From NCBI GenBank assembly GCA_905209085.1, contig CAJLRM010000003.1, forward strand, positions 1-64,000: 64,000 nucleotides of DNA, written 5' to 3'. Source of the DNA: an uncultured Eubacteriales bacterium (GTDB lineage: Bacteria > Bacillota > Clostridia > Christensenellales > Borkfalkiaceae). Made by a program: the position numbers and the translations under genes. Under the pieces are notes generated by a model that saw nothing but the letters and a program-made list of their open reading frames with translations, was not told where the DNA came from and did no database searches. Below are positions 16,034-24,385 of the stretch, one piece after another; the first letter of the stretch is position 1, and each line of letters opens with the position of its first letter.

Positions 16034-16738
16034 ATGTCTGAGATAAACAAAAAAGACAAACGTTCATTGACGCGGGCGGTATGTTTGTTTGCCCTTTCCT
16101 TCGTTATGCTGATGGCTTCCGTGTTCACGTACATGGGTACTGCCTTCGGATGGTTTTCTTCCAATAAAAGCGTAGGAGCCAACGGCGCCAATATCGACGT
16201 ATCTCTGCTCGACGTTAAAGCGGAAATAAAAATAGCCGACCGCGACAGTCAGAAAGGACAGGTGGACGAAAACGGAAATATCTCCTTTATAAATCTTCGC
16301 CCGGGCGATACCGTCTGCGTAGAATTGACGCTTACGAACAATTCAGATAAAAAATTGCAGGCGGACTTTTCTCTTTTGGCGCCTGCCGGCTGCGAAATAC
16401 CCGTGATTTCAGAGGGGAAATATTATTATCTGGGTTCCCAATTGAGGATAAAGGAAGTTTCTTTTTCCGGCGAAATAGTTTCTCAGACGAGCGAAATGTA
16501 TTTACTTTCGGCAGCATGGGGAGAAACAACGGAGGCAAAGGCTCCCGTCGGCCTTTCCTTGCATACGGGAGCGACGCTGCCTGCAAAGACGGCGGCAGGA
16601 AGCGAGGCGAGAACCTTTGCGGTAACTTTCGAATTCGTCAACGCCGATTTCGATCAAAGCATTCTGCAAAATTTTGGTGAAGCGGAAGGTCAAACGTGTT
16701 ATCGCCGTCTGGACGCAGCGTATAGCATAGCGCCATAA
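16034..16738 (+). CDS. Exported TasA-like protein, third gene of the operon
   Basis: This 234-residue protein has a hydrophobic leader (VCLFALSFVMLMASVFTYMGTAFGWF, about 15-41) ending in GWFSSNKSV, a pattern typical of SipW-dependent matrix-like proteins. The mature part contains INLRPGDTVCVELTLTNNSDKKLQADFSL, a classic camelysin/TasA beta-sandwich segment. A frame opens at 16016, but AAAGGAGGT at 16020-16028 points to the ATG at 16034. It probably assembles with or caps the fibre formed by the other two products. It is followed by an intrinsic terminator, which closes the operon. Confidence 0.65.
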   Translation: MSEINKKDKRSLTRAVCLFALSFVMLMASVFTYMGTAFGWFSSNKSVGANGANIDVSLLDVKAEIKIADRDSQKGQVDENGNISFINLRPGDTVCVELTLTNNSDKKLQADFSLLAPAGCEIPVISEGKYYYLGSQLRIKEVSFSGEIVSQTSEMYLLSAAWGETTEAKAPVGLSLHTGATLPAKTAAGSEARTFAVTFEFVNADFDQSILQNFGEAEGQTCYRRLDAAYSIAP

Positions 16739-16922
16739 ATTATTTTCTTTTAAAAATTCCGCTTTGAGATTCCTTTTCACAAAATCGATAGAGCGCCGGG
16801 AAAAGCGGACAATTTTTAAGCGGATGATTCTCATTGTAGAAACAAAATCATTTAAACGGCGCAGGGGTTCAGGATTCTAAAAAGTGAAGCGGTTTCCCTC
16901 ATAAGAGTTGTTTTTGGTCATT

Positions 16923-16955
16923 AAAAAAACGCATTTCAATTGAGATGCGTTTTTT
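16923..16955 (+). terminator. Intrinsic terminator of the surface-protein operon
   Basis: A7-CGCATTTCAATTGAGATGCG-T6: an 11-pair stem with one G-U, A tract before and U tract after, usable in both directions. The stretch 16740-17259 otherwise holds no gene. Confidence 0.8.
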
Positions 16956-17010
16956 CGAGCTTTTAGGAAAGAAAAAGACATATTTTAGGAAGAAAGCGAC
17001 ATTTGACCTA

Positions 17011-17039
17011 TTGACTATTTCATAAAAATGATTTAATAT
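17011..17039 (+). promoter_or_regulatory. Possible sigma-A promoter for the glutaminase-A-like gene
   Basis: TTGACT (17011-17016) and TAATAT (17034-17039) are 17 bases apart. The -10 is imperfect and the leader would be about 215 bases, so this is tentative. Confidence 0.4.
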
Positions 17040-17259
17040 ATAAGAGTCGGAAAATCCGACGGGAAACGCTTTACTGCAAGAGCCCCTCATCGCAAAAAAA
17101 GACAAAATTAAACGAGAGAAACAATGAAATGAAAGAAGAAATCGTCACAGAAAGAAACGCCGTGGAAAAAGCCCGGCAGGGGATTCGGATAAAGCATGAA
17201 ACGAAAAGGCGCTTAGAGCGTTCAGATATAAATACAATATAGAAAAGGAGAACTGTATC

Positions 17260-19269
17260 ATGAAAAGAATTTTGCCTGCGTACCCCCTTTTTGTTAAAGA
17301 CCCGAATTTTTCCCTTTGGGCAAAAACGGAAAACTTTAACGAGGAAAATACGGAGAGTTGGTGGGGCGCCGAAAAAAAGCTGTACGGCTTTTTGAAAACG
17401 GGCGGAAAGACGTACTGCTTTTTGGGGAAGGCGGCGGATTTTGCGTCCTGCGGCGTGGAAAAGGCGCGACAGACTTCGCTTTCGGTGACGGCTTTTTCTA
17501 CCGACTGCGAATTCGAGGCGGGGGACGTAAAACTGAAAATCCGTTTCATCTCTCCCCTGCCCCCTCAAAACTTCGAACTTCTCTCCCTCCCCGTCTGTTA
17601 CATGGAATACGAAACGGAGGGCGCGGAAGAATCGGAACTGTCTTTTTTCATCAATCGCCGCATTGCCTACAACGACATTGGCGAACCCTGCGACCGCAGT
17701 GTGCGCGGAGGCGTTTTGGAATTAAACGGGTTTGAAAGCGCCTTTTTGGGGCTGAAACGGCAGCTTCCGCTCTCCAATAACGACGACGCGGTCGGCGCGG
17801 ATTGGGGATATTTTTATCTTTCGGGCGAAAGCGCTTATTTACTCGACGAAACCGACCTCGCGGGCTATCTTGCGGGCGGATTTAAAGAATTCGCCTCTGC
17901 CGGCGAGGAACGCTATCTCGGCTCTATCAACCGCGCTCCTTCGGGCGTCGTCATGGTGGCTTACGACGACGTCGTTTCCATCGATTACTTCGGGGAATTT
18001 TTGAAAGGATACTACCTTCGCCGGCACACCGTCATCGAGGCTCTCGAATACGTCTATGAGCACCGCGAAGCCGTCGACGGGGAACTGGCTGCCTTTGACG
18101 GCACGCTTCGCGCGCGGGCGGAGAAATACGGCGGGGAGTATTTGGATATCCTCTATGCGTCGCTGCGGCAGAGCATCGCGGCGCATAAGCTGGTCGAGGA
18201 CGGAGAGGGAAATCTTCTCTTTCTGTCTAAGGAATGCTGTTCGAACGGCTGCATTGCGACGGTGGACGTCAGCTATCCCTCCATGCCGCTGTATCTGCTG
18301 TATAACACCGAATTGATCAAGGGCATGATGCGTCCCGTTTTGAAATTCGCAAAACTACCCGTCTGGAAATATGATTTTGCTCCGCACGACGCGGGCGCCT
18401 ATCCCGCTTGCTGCGGTCAGGTGTACGGCCTGAAAAAAGAGCGTACCCGTTCTCGTGTGGATTTGGACAAAGACGGGCGTATGCAGACGCATTTCCCGCT
18501 CTACCTTCTCCCTGCGTCTTTCGACGCCTATGACGTGGATTTACAGATGCCCGTGGAGGAATGCGCCAATTTATTAGTGATGTTTCTCGCTTGCTATCGT
18601 TTCGACGGGGACATAAACTTTTTCAAAAAAGAGTACGCCTTGGCGGAAAATTGGGTGGAATATCTCGTCAAATACGGTTTGAACCCCGAAAATCAATTAT
18701 GTACGGACGATTTTGCGGGGCATCTTAAAAACAATATCAATCTGGCGATCAAGGCCACCGTGGGAATCGCCGCCTATGCGGAGCTCGCCGCCGCGGCGGG
18801 AAAAATTGAAACGGGAGGAAAATATCGCAAAATCGCGGAAGAATTCGCCGCGGAAATTCTTTCTTTCGGCAAAAAGTACGATCATTTCCCGATCACGTGG
18901 GATACGGACGACGACACTTTTTCCCTCAAATACAATTTCGCCTTCGACAAGCTTTTGAAACTGGGACTTTTCCCGCAGGAAGTTTTCGAGCGCGAAACGG
19001 ACCTTTACATAGGCAAATGCGCAAAGTACGGGACGCCGCTGGATAGCCGCAAGAGCTACACGAAGAGCGACTGGCTGATGTGGGCGGCGAGCCTTACCGA
19101 CCGGGATGCAAAAAAGAAAAAACTGATCTCGGCGCTGGACGGATTTTTAAAGGAATCTCCCGACCGAGTGCCTTTCGGGGATTGGTATGAAACCGAGAGC
19201 GGGAAACATCTGAATTTCCGCGCCCGTTCGGTGCAGGGAGGCTGCTTTATCCTGTTGCTCGGCGAGTGA
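17260..19269 (+). CDS. Glutaminase A-like (alpha/alpha)6-barrel protein, DUF4965/DUF1793 family
   Basis: This 669-residue cytosolic protein, with no signal peptide, has an N-terminal beta-sandwich region (1-260, DUF5127-like). A helical barrel follows with family blocks YPACCGQVYG (around 385), MPVEECANLLVMFLACYRF (around 430) and QLCTDDFAGHLKNNINLAIKA (around 490). These match fungal GtaA and bacterial DUF4965/DUF1793 proteins. The family is named after a glutaminase, but in gut bacteria it usually sits among glycan-degradation genes and is suspected to be a glycosidase-type enzyme. AAAGGAG precedes the ATG. The gene is single, with its own terminator. The substrate cannot be told from sequence. 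Confidence 0.75.
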   Translation: MKRILPAYPLFVKDPNFSLWAKTENFNEENTESWWGAEKKLYGFLKTGGKTYCFLGKAADFASCGVEKARQTSLSVTAFSTDCEFEAGDVKLKIRFISPLPPQNFELLSLPVCYMEYETEGAEESELSFFINRRIAYNDIGEPCDRSVRGGVLELNGFESAFLGLKRQLPLSNNDDAVGADWGYFYLSGESAYLLDETDLAGYLAGGFKEFASAGEERYLGSINRAPSGVVMVAYDDVVSIDYFGEFLKGYYLRRHTVIEALEYVYEHREAVDGELAAFDGTLRARAEKYGGEYLDILYASLRQSIAAHKLVEDGEGNLLFLSKECCSNGCIATVDVSYPSMPLYLLYNTELIKGMMRPVLKFAKLPVWKYDFAPHDAGAYPACCGQVYGLKKERTRSRVDLDKDGRMQTHFPLYLLPASFDAYDVDLQMPVEECANLLVMFLACYRFDGDINFFKKEYALAENWVEYLVKYGLNPENQLCTDDFAGHLKNNINLAIKATVGIAAYAELAAAAGKIETGGKYRKIAEEFAAEILSFGKKYDHFPITWDTDDDTFSLKYNFAFDKLLKLGLFPQEVFERETDLYIGKCAKYGTPLDSRKSYTKSDWLMWAASLTDRDAKKKKLISALDGFLKESPDRVPFGDWYETESGKHLNFRARSVQGGCFILLLGE

Positions 19270-19457
19270 AGGCGGAAGTCTTTTGCGCGGGAAGCGTTGG
19301 AAATCCATCTTTTACGCACCCTCACCATAGGGGCGCGTAAAGGATAGGGAAAGAAAAAGCGCAAAGAAAATTGAGAAAAAGCGCGTCTTCGGCGCAGGAG
19401 GGGAGCCAACGTATCGGAGGCGGAGCGCGCAACGGGAGAGATAAGCCGCCGTAAAGG

Positions 19458-19494
19458 AAGAGGAGTCGCACAAAATTTTGTGCGGCTCCTCTTT
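19458..19494. terminator. Bidirectional terminator between the glutaminase-A-like gene and uppP
   Basis: AAGAGGAGTCGCACAAAA pairs with TTTTGTGCGGCTCCTCTTT with one G-U and practically no loop. T-rich flanks on both sides fit the convergent genes. Confidence 0.75.
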
Positions 19495-19628
19495 ATGAGA
19501 GAACAAGGGGAGTACAGACAGCTGTTTCTCTTTTTGTAAAATTCATCGGCGATGCGGTCTGATTTTTTAGCTTTCGGACTCAGTGAGGTCGTATTTTTCG
19601 GTTACTTGCCGCCCGCGTATACATACGC

Positions 19629-20480
19629 TCAACAAGTGAGCTGGGGAATGACCACCGCGAGAATAACGACGGCGCCGAGGGCAATGCGATACCATCCGAA
19701 GGGCTTAAAGTCGTGCTTTTTGACGAAATTCATCAGGAATTTAATAGCGATGAGGGAAACGACGAACGCCACGACGGACCCCAGCAGCAAAGCGAAAATT
19801 TCCGATCCCGCGAATCCGCCGTTCTCCAATACGAACTTGACGATTTTTATAAAACTCGCGCCGAACATGACGGGAATGGAGAGAAAAAAGGTAAATTCCG
19901 CGGCGGCGGGGCGGGCGACGCCCACGAGCAGCGCGCCGAGGATGGTTACGCCCGAACGCGAGGTGCCGGGAATCAGGGACAGCACCTGAAACGCGCCGAT
20001 GATCAGCGCCGTCTTCCAATCGATTTCGTCCGTCGTATTGATTTTGAAGACGCGGTCTTTATACTTGTTTTCCACGACGATAAAAGCGATGCCGTAGAGG
20101 ATGAGCATGGCGGCGATGACCAAAGGGGTGCTTATTTTCTGATCGATTTCGTATTTGTCGAAAATAATGCCGACGACTCCCGCGGGGATACAGGCGATGA
20201 TCACTTTTCCCCAAAGCTTAAAGATATCCTTTTGGACGACGGGTTTTTCCTTGTCCTTCCACTGAAAGGGAAACAGCTTTTTCCAAAACAGAACGACGAC
20301 GGCGAGAATGGCGCCCAGTTGAATGACGACGTTGAACATATTTTTGAAAGCGTCGCTCTGTCGAAGGGGAATAAAGGTGTCCACGAGAACGATATGCCCT
20401 GTGCTGGAAATGGGAAGCCACTCCGTGATACCTTCGACGATGCCCAGCAGAATGACTTTGAGTATTTCTGTAAATTCCAT
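19629..20480 (-). CDS. uppP: Undecaprenyl-diphosphatase
   Basis: This integral membrane enzyme dephosphorylates undecaprenyl diphosphate to recycle the lipid carrier for peptidoglycan synthesis, and confers bacitracin tolerance. Diagnostic motifs are EGITEWLPISSTGH near the N terminus and PGTSRSGVTILGALLVG in the second half, with about eight membrane helices. The frame is open to 20606, but GGGAGG before the ATG at 20478-20480 and the canonical MEFTEILKVI start favour 283 residues. It is transcribed alone, leftward, and ends opposite the glutaminase-A-like gene. BacA/UppP family identity is clear. Confidence 0.93.
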   Translation of the reverse strand: MEFTEILKVILLGIVEGITEWLPISSTGHIVLVDTFIPLRQSDAFKNMFNVVIQLGAILAVVVLFWKKLFPFQWKDKEKPVVQKDIFKLWGKVIIACIPAGVVGIIFDKYEIDQKISTPLVIAAMLILYGIAFIVVENKYKDRVFKINTTDEIDWKTALIIGAFQVLSLIPGTSRSGVTILGALLVGVARPAAAEFTFFLSIPVMFGASFIKIVKFVLENGGFAGSEIFALLLGSVVAFVVSLIAIKFLMNFVKKHDFKPFGWYRIALGAVVILAVVIPQLTC

Positions 20481-20647
20481 AAAGATCCTCCCACGCCGCC
20501 GATTTTCCGACAAAAAAGGTGACGGCAGCCGACCGCCGCCGTCTATACCATATTCGGCAATAACAAAATTATAACACGAAATCCTCCTGATGTCCACAAA
20601 ATTCACGAGAATTTCTAAAAAATGCCTTAAAAACCACTCTTAAATCA

Positions 20648-20676
20648 TTGCAATCTTTAAAAAGATGTGCTATAAT
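20648..20676 (+). promoter_or_regulatory. Promoter of the cold-shock gene
   Basis: TTGCAA (20648-20653), 17-base spacer, TATAAT (20671-20676). The mRNA would carry a leader of about 120 bases, typical of cspA-type genes whose leader acts as a thermosensor. Confidence 0.75.
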
Positions 20677-20803
20677 TAGGATGTATTCAAAATAGAAACT
20701 GTGAACGGCTACGGTTTTGATTTGCTCTGCAATAACGAGATCGACGTGTCTTATGTTCTTATTCGGGGTACAAAAAAAATTTTATTTAACGGAGGTACCC
20801 AGA

Positions 20804-21016
20804 ATGAGTCAAGGTACGGTAAAATGGTTCAACTCGGAAAAAGGCTATGGCTTTATCGCTAATGATGAGGGCGGCGAGGATGTATTCGTACATTATTCCG
20901 CTATTCAGTCGGACGGCTACAAGAGCTTGAAAGAAGGCCAGAAAGTTTCTTTCGAAACCGAAGCCGATCCCAAAAATCCCAACAAGCTTCGCGCGGTTAA
21001 TGTTTCCGCTCTGTAA
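20804..21016 (+). CDS. cspA: Cold-shock-domain RNA chaperone
   Basis: This 70-residue single OB-fold protein starts MSQGTVKWFNSEKGYGFI and carries both RNA-binding motifs (KGYGFI for RNP1, DVFVHYSAI for RNP2). It binds single-stranded RNA and DNA and melts secondary structure in mRNA. An in-frame opening exists at 20717, but the ATG at 20804 has a GGAGG site nine bases upstream and matches the family start. It is monocistronic, with a long leader and a strong terminator. Confidence 0.95.
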   Translation: MSQGTVKWFNSEKGYGFIANDEGGEDVFVHYSAIQSDGYKSLKEGQKVSFETEADPKNPNKLRAVNVSAL

Positions 21017-21103
21017 GCTCTCGGAAAACAGAAGTGCTTTTGTGTAAGACATTTTTCTTGTCTGAAACGGAAAACACTTGCGACATCGAAAAGTAATTTT
21101 TCA

Positions 21104-21140
21104 ACCGCACTTGTCTTTATTTCGGACGGGTGCGGTCTTT
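21104..21140 (+). terminator. Intrinsic terminator of cspA
   Basis: ACCGCAC pairs with GTGCGGT around a 19-base loop, followed by CTTTTATTTG. Confidence 0.7.
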
Positions 21141-21246
21141 TATTTGCTTTTTTTGTCCATAAAAGGAGTAGTACGTCCCTCAAAGCCGAAAAACTTACCA
21201 AATCGTAAGGCAACCCATAGACTCCGTTAGACAAAAAAGCGGCTGT

Positions 21247-21385
21247 CTATGCCATAATAGAAGCGAAAATGTGCAGGCACGGAATATTTGCTGACATTTT
21301 CGCGAACCATTCAAACGTAGCGCAGCTATGCTATAATAGAAGCGAAAATACGTACTTGCACGGATATTTTCGCGCCCCATTCAAA
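21247..21385 (+). repeat. Tandem duplication: extended -10 plus covarying hairpin (two copies)
   Basis: Copy 1 (21247-21315) and copy 2 (21326-21385) both start CTATG(C/T)(C/T)ATAATAGAAGCGAAAAT and end ATTTTCGCG(A/C)(A/C)CCATTCAAA. Inside, GCGAAAAT pairs with ATTTTCGC. The next pair is G-C in copy 1 (GCGAAAATG/CATTTTCGC) and A-T in copy 2 (GCGAAAATA/TATTTTCGC), so pairing is kept though the sequence changed. Copy 2 has a perfect TATAAT with TG two bases before it. It could be two small-RNA or leader units, or a paired operator, upstream of the TVP38 gene. Confidence 0.6.
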
Positions 21386-21483
21386 GAGAATGTCGGTATA
21401 CGAGAAAAGCGTAAACGTGCAAATGCAAAGAACTGAAAGACGTCTTCACGCCTTCTGCAAATAGATTCTTGCAGTGCAGGGTG

Positions 21484-22854
21484 ATGACAGCAGTCATAAA
21501 ACGGGAAACAAAGCGTATGCGGAAGGAAAAAACTAAAAACAATCCGTCCACCGAAGAAGAAAAGGAGGTCCTCTCCCTGTCCTCCGAGCCGTCGGCAAAA
21601 GAGCCGACAGCCGCGGCAGAGCTGTCCAAAGAGAAAACTTCCGAAAAAGAAGCCGTCGGCGGCAACGAAATGCCGCTTGAAAACGAAGGGAGGGACGAAC
21701 AGGTATCCTCGCTGCGGAAAGAGAAGGAACACGAAGCCGTTTTGTCCTCTCCTGAGAAAAAAGACAGCTCTTTGAAAAAGGAAACGGCCTTCGACGCCGA
21801 AAAGCAAAACGAAGAATCGGAAAAGAGCGAAAAAGACGCGGACGCTCATTCCGCGAAAAAGAGTGCGGATACGCCGGCGGAATTGGAAACAGACGAAGGG
21901 AAGAAGACCGCGCCTGCCGAAAAAGAATCGTCCGCGTGCGAAACGGAAAAGAAATTTCGCGCGGAAAAAACGTCGGCGGAAGGCGAAGAGCGCCCCGAAG
22001 GGGAAAGCGCCGCCCCGGAAACGGCTCCGCGCAAAAAATCGATTTTTGTAAAGATTAAAGAGCGGGCGCTCGTGTGGAAAAAAGTTCTTTTCGACGAAGT
22101 TAACCAGCGTTCGACAGAGATAAAGCACGCCAAGACCAAGCGGATTTTGGTTACGGTGGGAATAGGAATTTTTATATTGTGTTTCGCCGCGTTCTATTTT
22201 ACGGTCGGCAAGCAAATTGCTTTTTTTGTGAAGAAACCCGAAGAATTCCGCGATTGGCTGGAAGGCTTCGGAAAGAGCGCCATTTTTATCTTCCTCTTTT
22301 TAAGGGTAGTGCAGACGGTCCTCAAACTCATTCCCGGCGAAGCCCTGGAAATCGCCGCGGGGTGTATATTCGGCACTTGGGAAGGGCTTTTGTGGTGTCT
22401 GGTGGGAAGCATCATCGGCTCTTTGATCATCATTTTTCTCGGCAAGAAATACGGCATGAAAATCGTCGGATTGTTCGTTTCTCCCGAAAGAATGCAGTCC
22501 CTTTCCTTTTTAAAAAACAAAAAGCGGCTGAATTTTACTTTTTTCCTGCTCTATTTTATTCCCGGAACGCCCAAGGATATGTTCACCTGGCTGGTCTGCC
22601 TCACCGACGAAAATCCTTTTTTGTTCATCCTGATCACTTCCATCGCGAGAATCCCCTCCATTGTTACTTCCACATGGTGCGGTCACGCATTGATTAAGGG
22701 AAATTATTGGCTCTCGGCGGGAATCCTCGTCGGCACGATTTTACTGGCTGTGATCGGCGGTGTCATCTATAAATTGACGATAAACAAGAAAAAGCCGCAG
22801 GCGGCAGCCGCGGGAGAAGGAGAGGGAGAAAACGAGCGGGACAGCGAAAAATAA
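21484..22854 (+). CDS. TVP38/TMEM64 (VTT-domain) membrane protein with long charged N terminus
   Basis: The first ~190 residues are a low-complexity Lys/Glu/Ser/Ala-rich cytosolic tail. A membrane helix (around 220) and a VTT/DedA-type domain follow, with GEALEIAAGCIFGTWEGLL and FIPGTPKDMFTW, plus further helices. VTT proteins are lipid-scramblase-like or transporter-like envelope proteins. A charged tail of this size is unusual. The C terminus is again basic, then Gly/Glu-rich. The start is uncertain: TTG at 21469, ATG at 21484 and ATG at 21517 are in frame with only weak ribosome sites. It lies alone downstream of the hairpin duplication. Confidence 0.75.
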   Translation: MTAVIKRETKRMRKEKTKNNPSTEEEKEVLSLSSEPSAKEPTAAAELSKEKTSEKEAVGGNEMPLENEGRDEQVSSLRKEKEHEAVLSSPEKKDSSLKKETAFDAEKQNEESEKSEKDADAHSAKKSADTPAELETDEGKKTAPAEKESSACETEKKFRAEKTSAEGEERPEGESAAPETAPRKKSIFVKIKERALVWKKVLFDEVNQRSTEIKHAKTKRILVTVGIGIFILCFAAFYFTVGKQIAFFVKKPEEFRDWLEGFGKSAIFIFLFLRVVQTVLKLIPGEALEIAAGCIFGTWEGLLWCLVGSIIGSLIIIFLGKKYGMKIVGLFVSPERMQSLSFLKNKKRLNFTFFLLYFIPGTPKDMFTWLVCLTDENPFLFILITSIARIPSIVTSTWCGHALIKGNYWLSAGILVGTILLAVIGGVIYKLTINKKKPQAAAAGEGEGENERDSEK

Positions 22855-23004
22855 AGGGGAATGTCGGATTGGGTCGAGAAAAGCATTATTGTAAATATCC
22901 TTAAAAAACGACAGGAAAAGTAAAAAATAAAAAAATATTTCTTCAAATTTTACTTTATTCCCCAGATTGTTACATTTTTCGACAAACATAGACATTTTTC
23001 GCTG

Positions 23005-23033
23005 TTGAAATTTTGAATATATCATGTTATAAT
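23005..23033 (+). promoter_or_regulatory. Promoter of a 58-codon gene
   Basis: TTGAAA (23005-23010), 17-base spacer, TATAAT (23028-23033), about 33 bases before the ATG. Confidence 0.75.
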
Positions 23034-23065
23034 AGAATCACAAATTTATTTGGGAGGATAGTAAC

Positions 23066-23242
23066 ATGTTATTGAATTATTGCAGCAAGAAGGAAGAAAA
23101 AGTTTCATTGGAAGAGATGCGCGACGAAGTGCTGGCTATGCTCCACGTCTGCTTTGAGGGCGAGGTGGAAAGAACCGGAGATCAGCTTCGTGTCATCCTG
23201 CCCGACGGCTCGGCGTTTGCGGTCTATGTCTGTGAAGACTGA
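23066..23242 (+). CDS. Small acidic protein of 58 residues, function unknown
   Basis: This short gene is convincing because all its signals are strong. It has a near-consensus promoter and GGGAGGA twelve bases before the ATG. The codon use is ordinary, and a 12-pair terminator with a GAAA loop follows. The protein starts MLLNYCSKKEEKVSLEEM, continues with an amphipathic helix (MRDEVLAMLHVCFEG) and ends in a strand pair (QLRVILPDGSAFAVYVCED). It has three cysteines and no signal or membrane segment. I do not recognise the family. The helix-then-hairpin layout would suit a small regulator or binding partner. Confidence 0.75.
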   Translation: MLLNYCSKKEEKVSLEEMRDEVLAMLHVCFEGEVERTGDQLRVILPDGSAFAVYVCED

Positions 23243-23279
23243 TTCTTTTTTCCGAAAACAAAACTTCATTTTGTTCAAG

Positions 23280-23309
23280 ATAGTGCGGCGCGAAAGCGTC
23301 GCATTATTT
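23280..23309 (+). terminator. Intrinsic terminator of the 58-codon gene
   Basis: ATAGTGCGGCGC pairs with GCGTCGCATTAT over 12 positions (two G-U) closed by a GAAA tetraloop, followed by TTATAAG. Confidence 0.8.
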
Positions 23310-24297
23310 TATAAGCAAAGAATAACGATGGCTGAATAAGCAGGCGCCTGAAAAAAGCGGAGGGATTACAGGCAAAGTACAACGCGATAGCACATAGGCG
23401 ATTCAACCGATATAAAAATCAATGGCCGGTATCCGCTAAGCGGTTTTGTCATCCTCGGGTAGAGCGCGCGCACAAGCGAATTTTCGATTGCGATGCCGGA
23501 ACTGCGGGCGATAGATTCCTTCCCGCTTAAATAGCGCTTTTCCCTTATACGTTTTTCGTGCGGTTGCGATGACCGCTCCAATGGCGTTGATCGCTTAGGG
23601 GGATGATGCAAAGTCTGATTTTAATTCGCAAATACTCCATTAAGATTTCCGCGCGTTTTCATGCGGCGATTTTTTTGAACATAGAAGATTTACGACAGAG
23701 AATTTTCTCATTATCGCGTGGGCTTTTGATCCTCAAAAAGATATATGGAAAAAATATGAAAAATTTTTTCATACCTTTTCACGATTTTAGCAAGGAGAAA
23801 TACGGGGCGCGGAGAAAAGGGGGCGGCAAAATATACGGGAAAGGAACGGCATAAAATCGAAAGTACGTTTTTGGGCAACGGTGCTTGTATCGTAAGTGGA
23901 AAATACCGACAGACGGGGCAGGGGTGCGATGAACGGTGAAAAGTGGGAAATGCGCTCGATCGGACGCTGAAAGGAAAACAGAGCCTCCTCAAAGCAAAAT
24001 TTAAGGGAAAGGAAGGGCTTTTCGTAAAGGAAAGGATATTTTTTGGAAAAAATAAAATGCCGTACAGAGAGTATTTTTTCTGATCTTAAAAATGGGGAAA
24101 AATAGAAAATGAGCGTTCTTATTCTTTCGATAAAGCAGAAATAGATTTTCCTGATTTGCGGAAAGGGGGATAGCTGCAAAGCCGCTTACGGCTCGATTCA
24201 AAAGAAAAAATGCGAAAAAGACAGAACGCTCTTTTCCTTCGTAAGGTTTATAACTTTTACTTTTTTCAACTTATCCCCATAAAACCTCCGCGCGCTA
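23310..24297. other. About 1 kb without a recognisable gene
   Basis: Short frames exist on both strands (for example 23366-23611 minus) but lack ribosome sites and family likeness. The half nearest lgt is A/G-rich on the plus strand. It may hold decayed genes or an unrecognised RNA. I see no repeats or transposon ends. Confidence 0.4.
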
Positions 24298-24326
24298 TTG
24301 ACAAACCGCGCGGTTTGTTGTATAAT
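24298..24326 (+). promoter_or_regulatory. Promoter of the lgt-like gene with an 18-base palindrome in the spacer
   Basis: TTGACA (24298-24303) and TATAAT (24321-24326) have a 17-base spacer. The stretch 24301-24318, ACAAACCGCGCGGTTTGT, is a perfect palindrome lying between the two boxes. That is the place for a repressor, or for a MerR-type activator site, though the spacer is of normal length. The regulator is not encoded nearby. Confidence 0.7.
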
Positions 24327-24385
24327 ACCTGAAACCGGCGTTTTTGAAAAACGCGGGGTATTTCACCTAAGGAGGAAAATACGCG

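Noticed and set aside
21331..22215. 294-codon Phe/Arg-rich minus-strand frame
   Set aside because: Mirror of the Lys/Glu-rich N terminus of the TVP38-family protein; low-complexity artefact.
23366..23611. 81-codon minus-strand frame
   Set aside because: No ribosome site, no recognisable domain and arginine/serine-rich content typical of chance frames.
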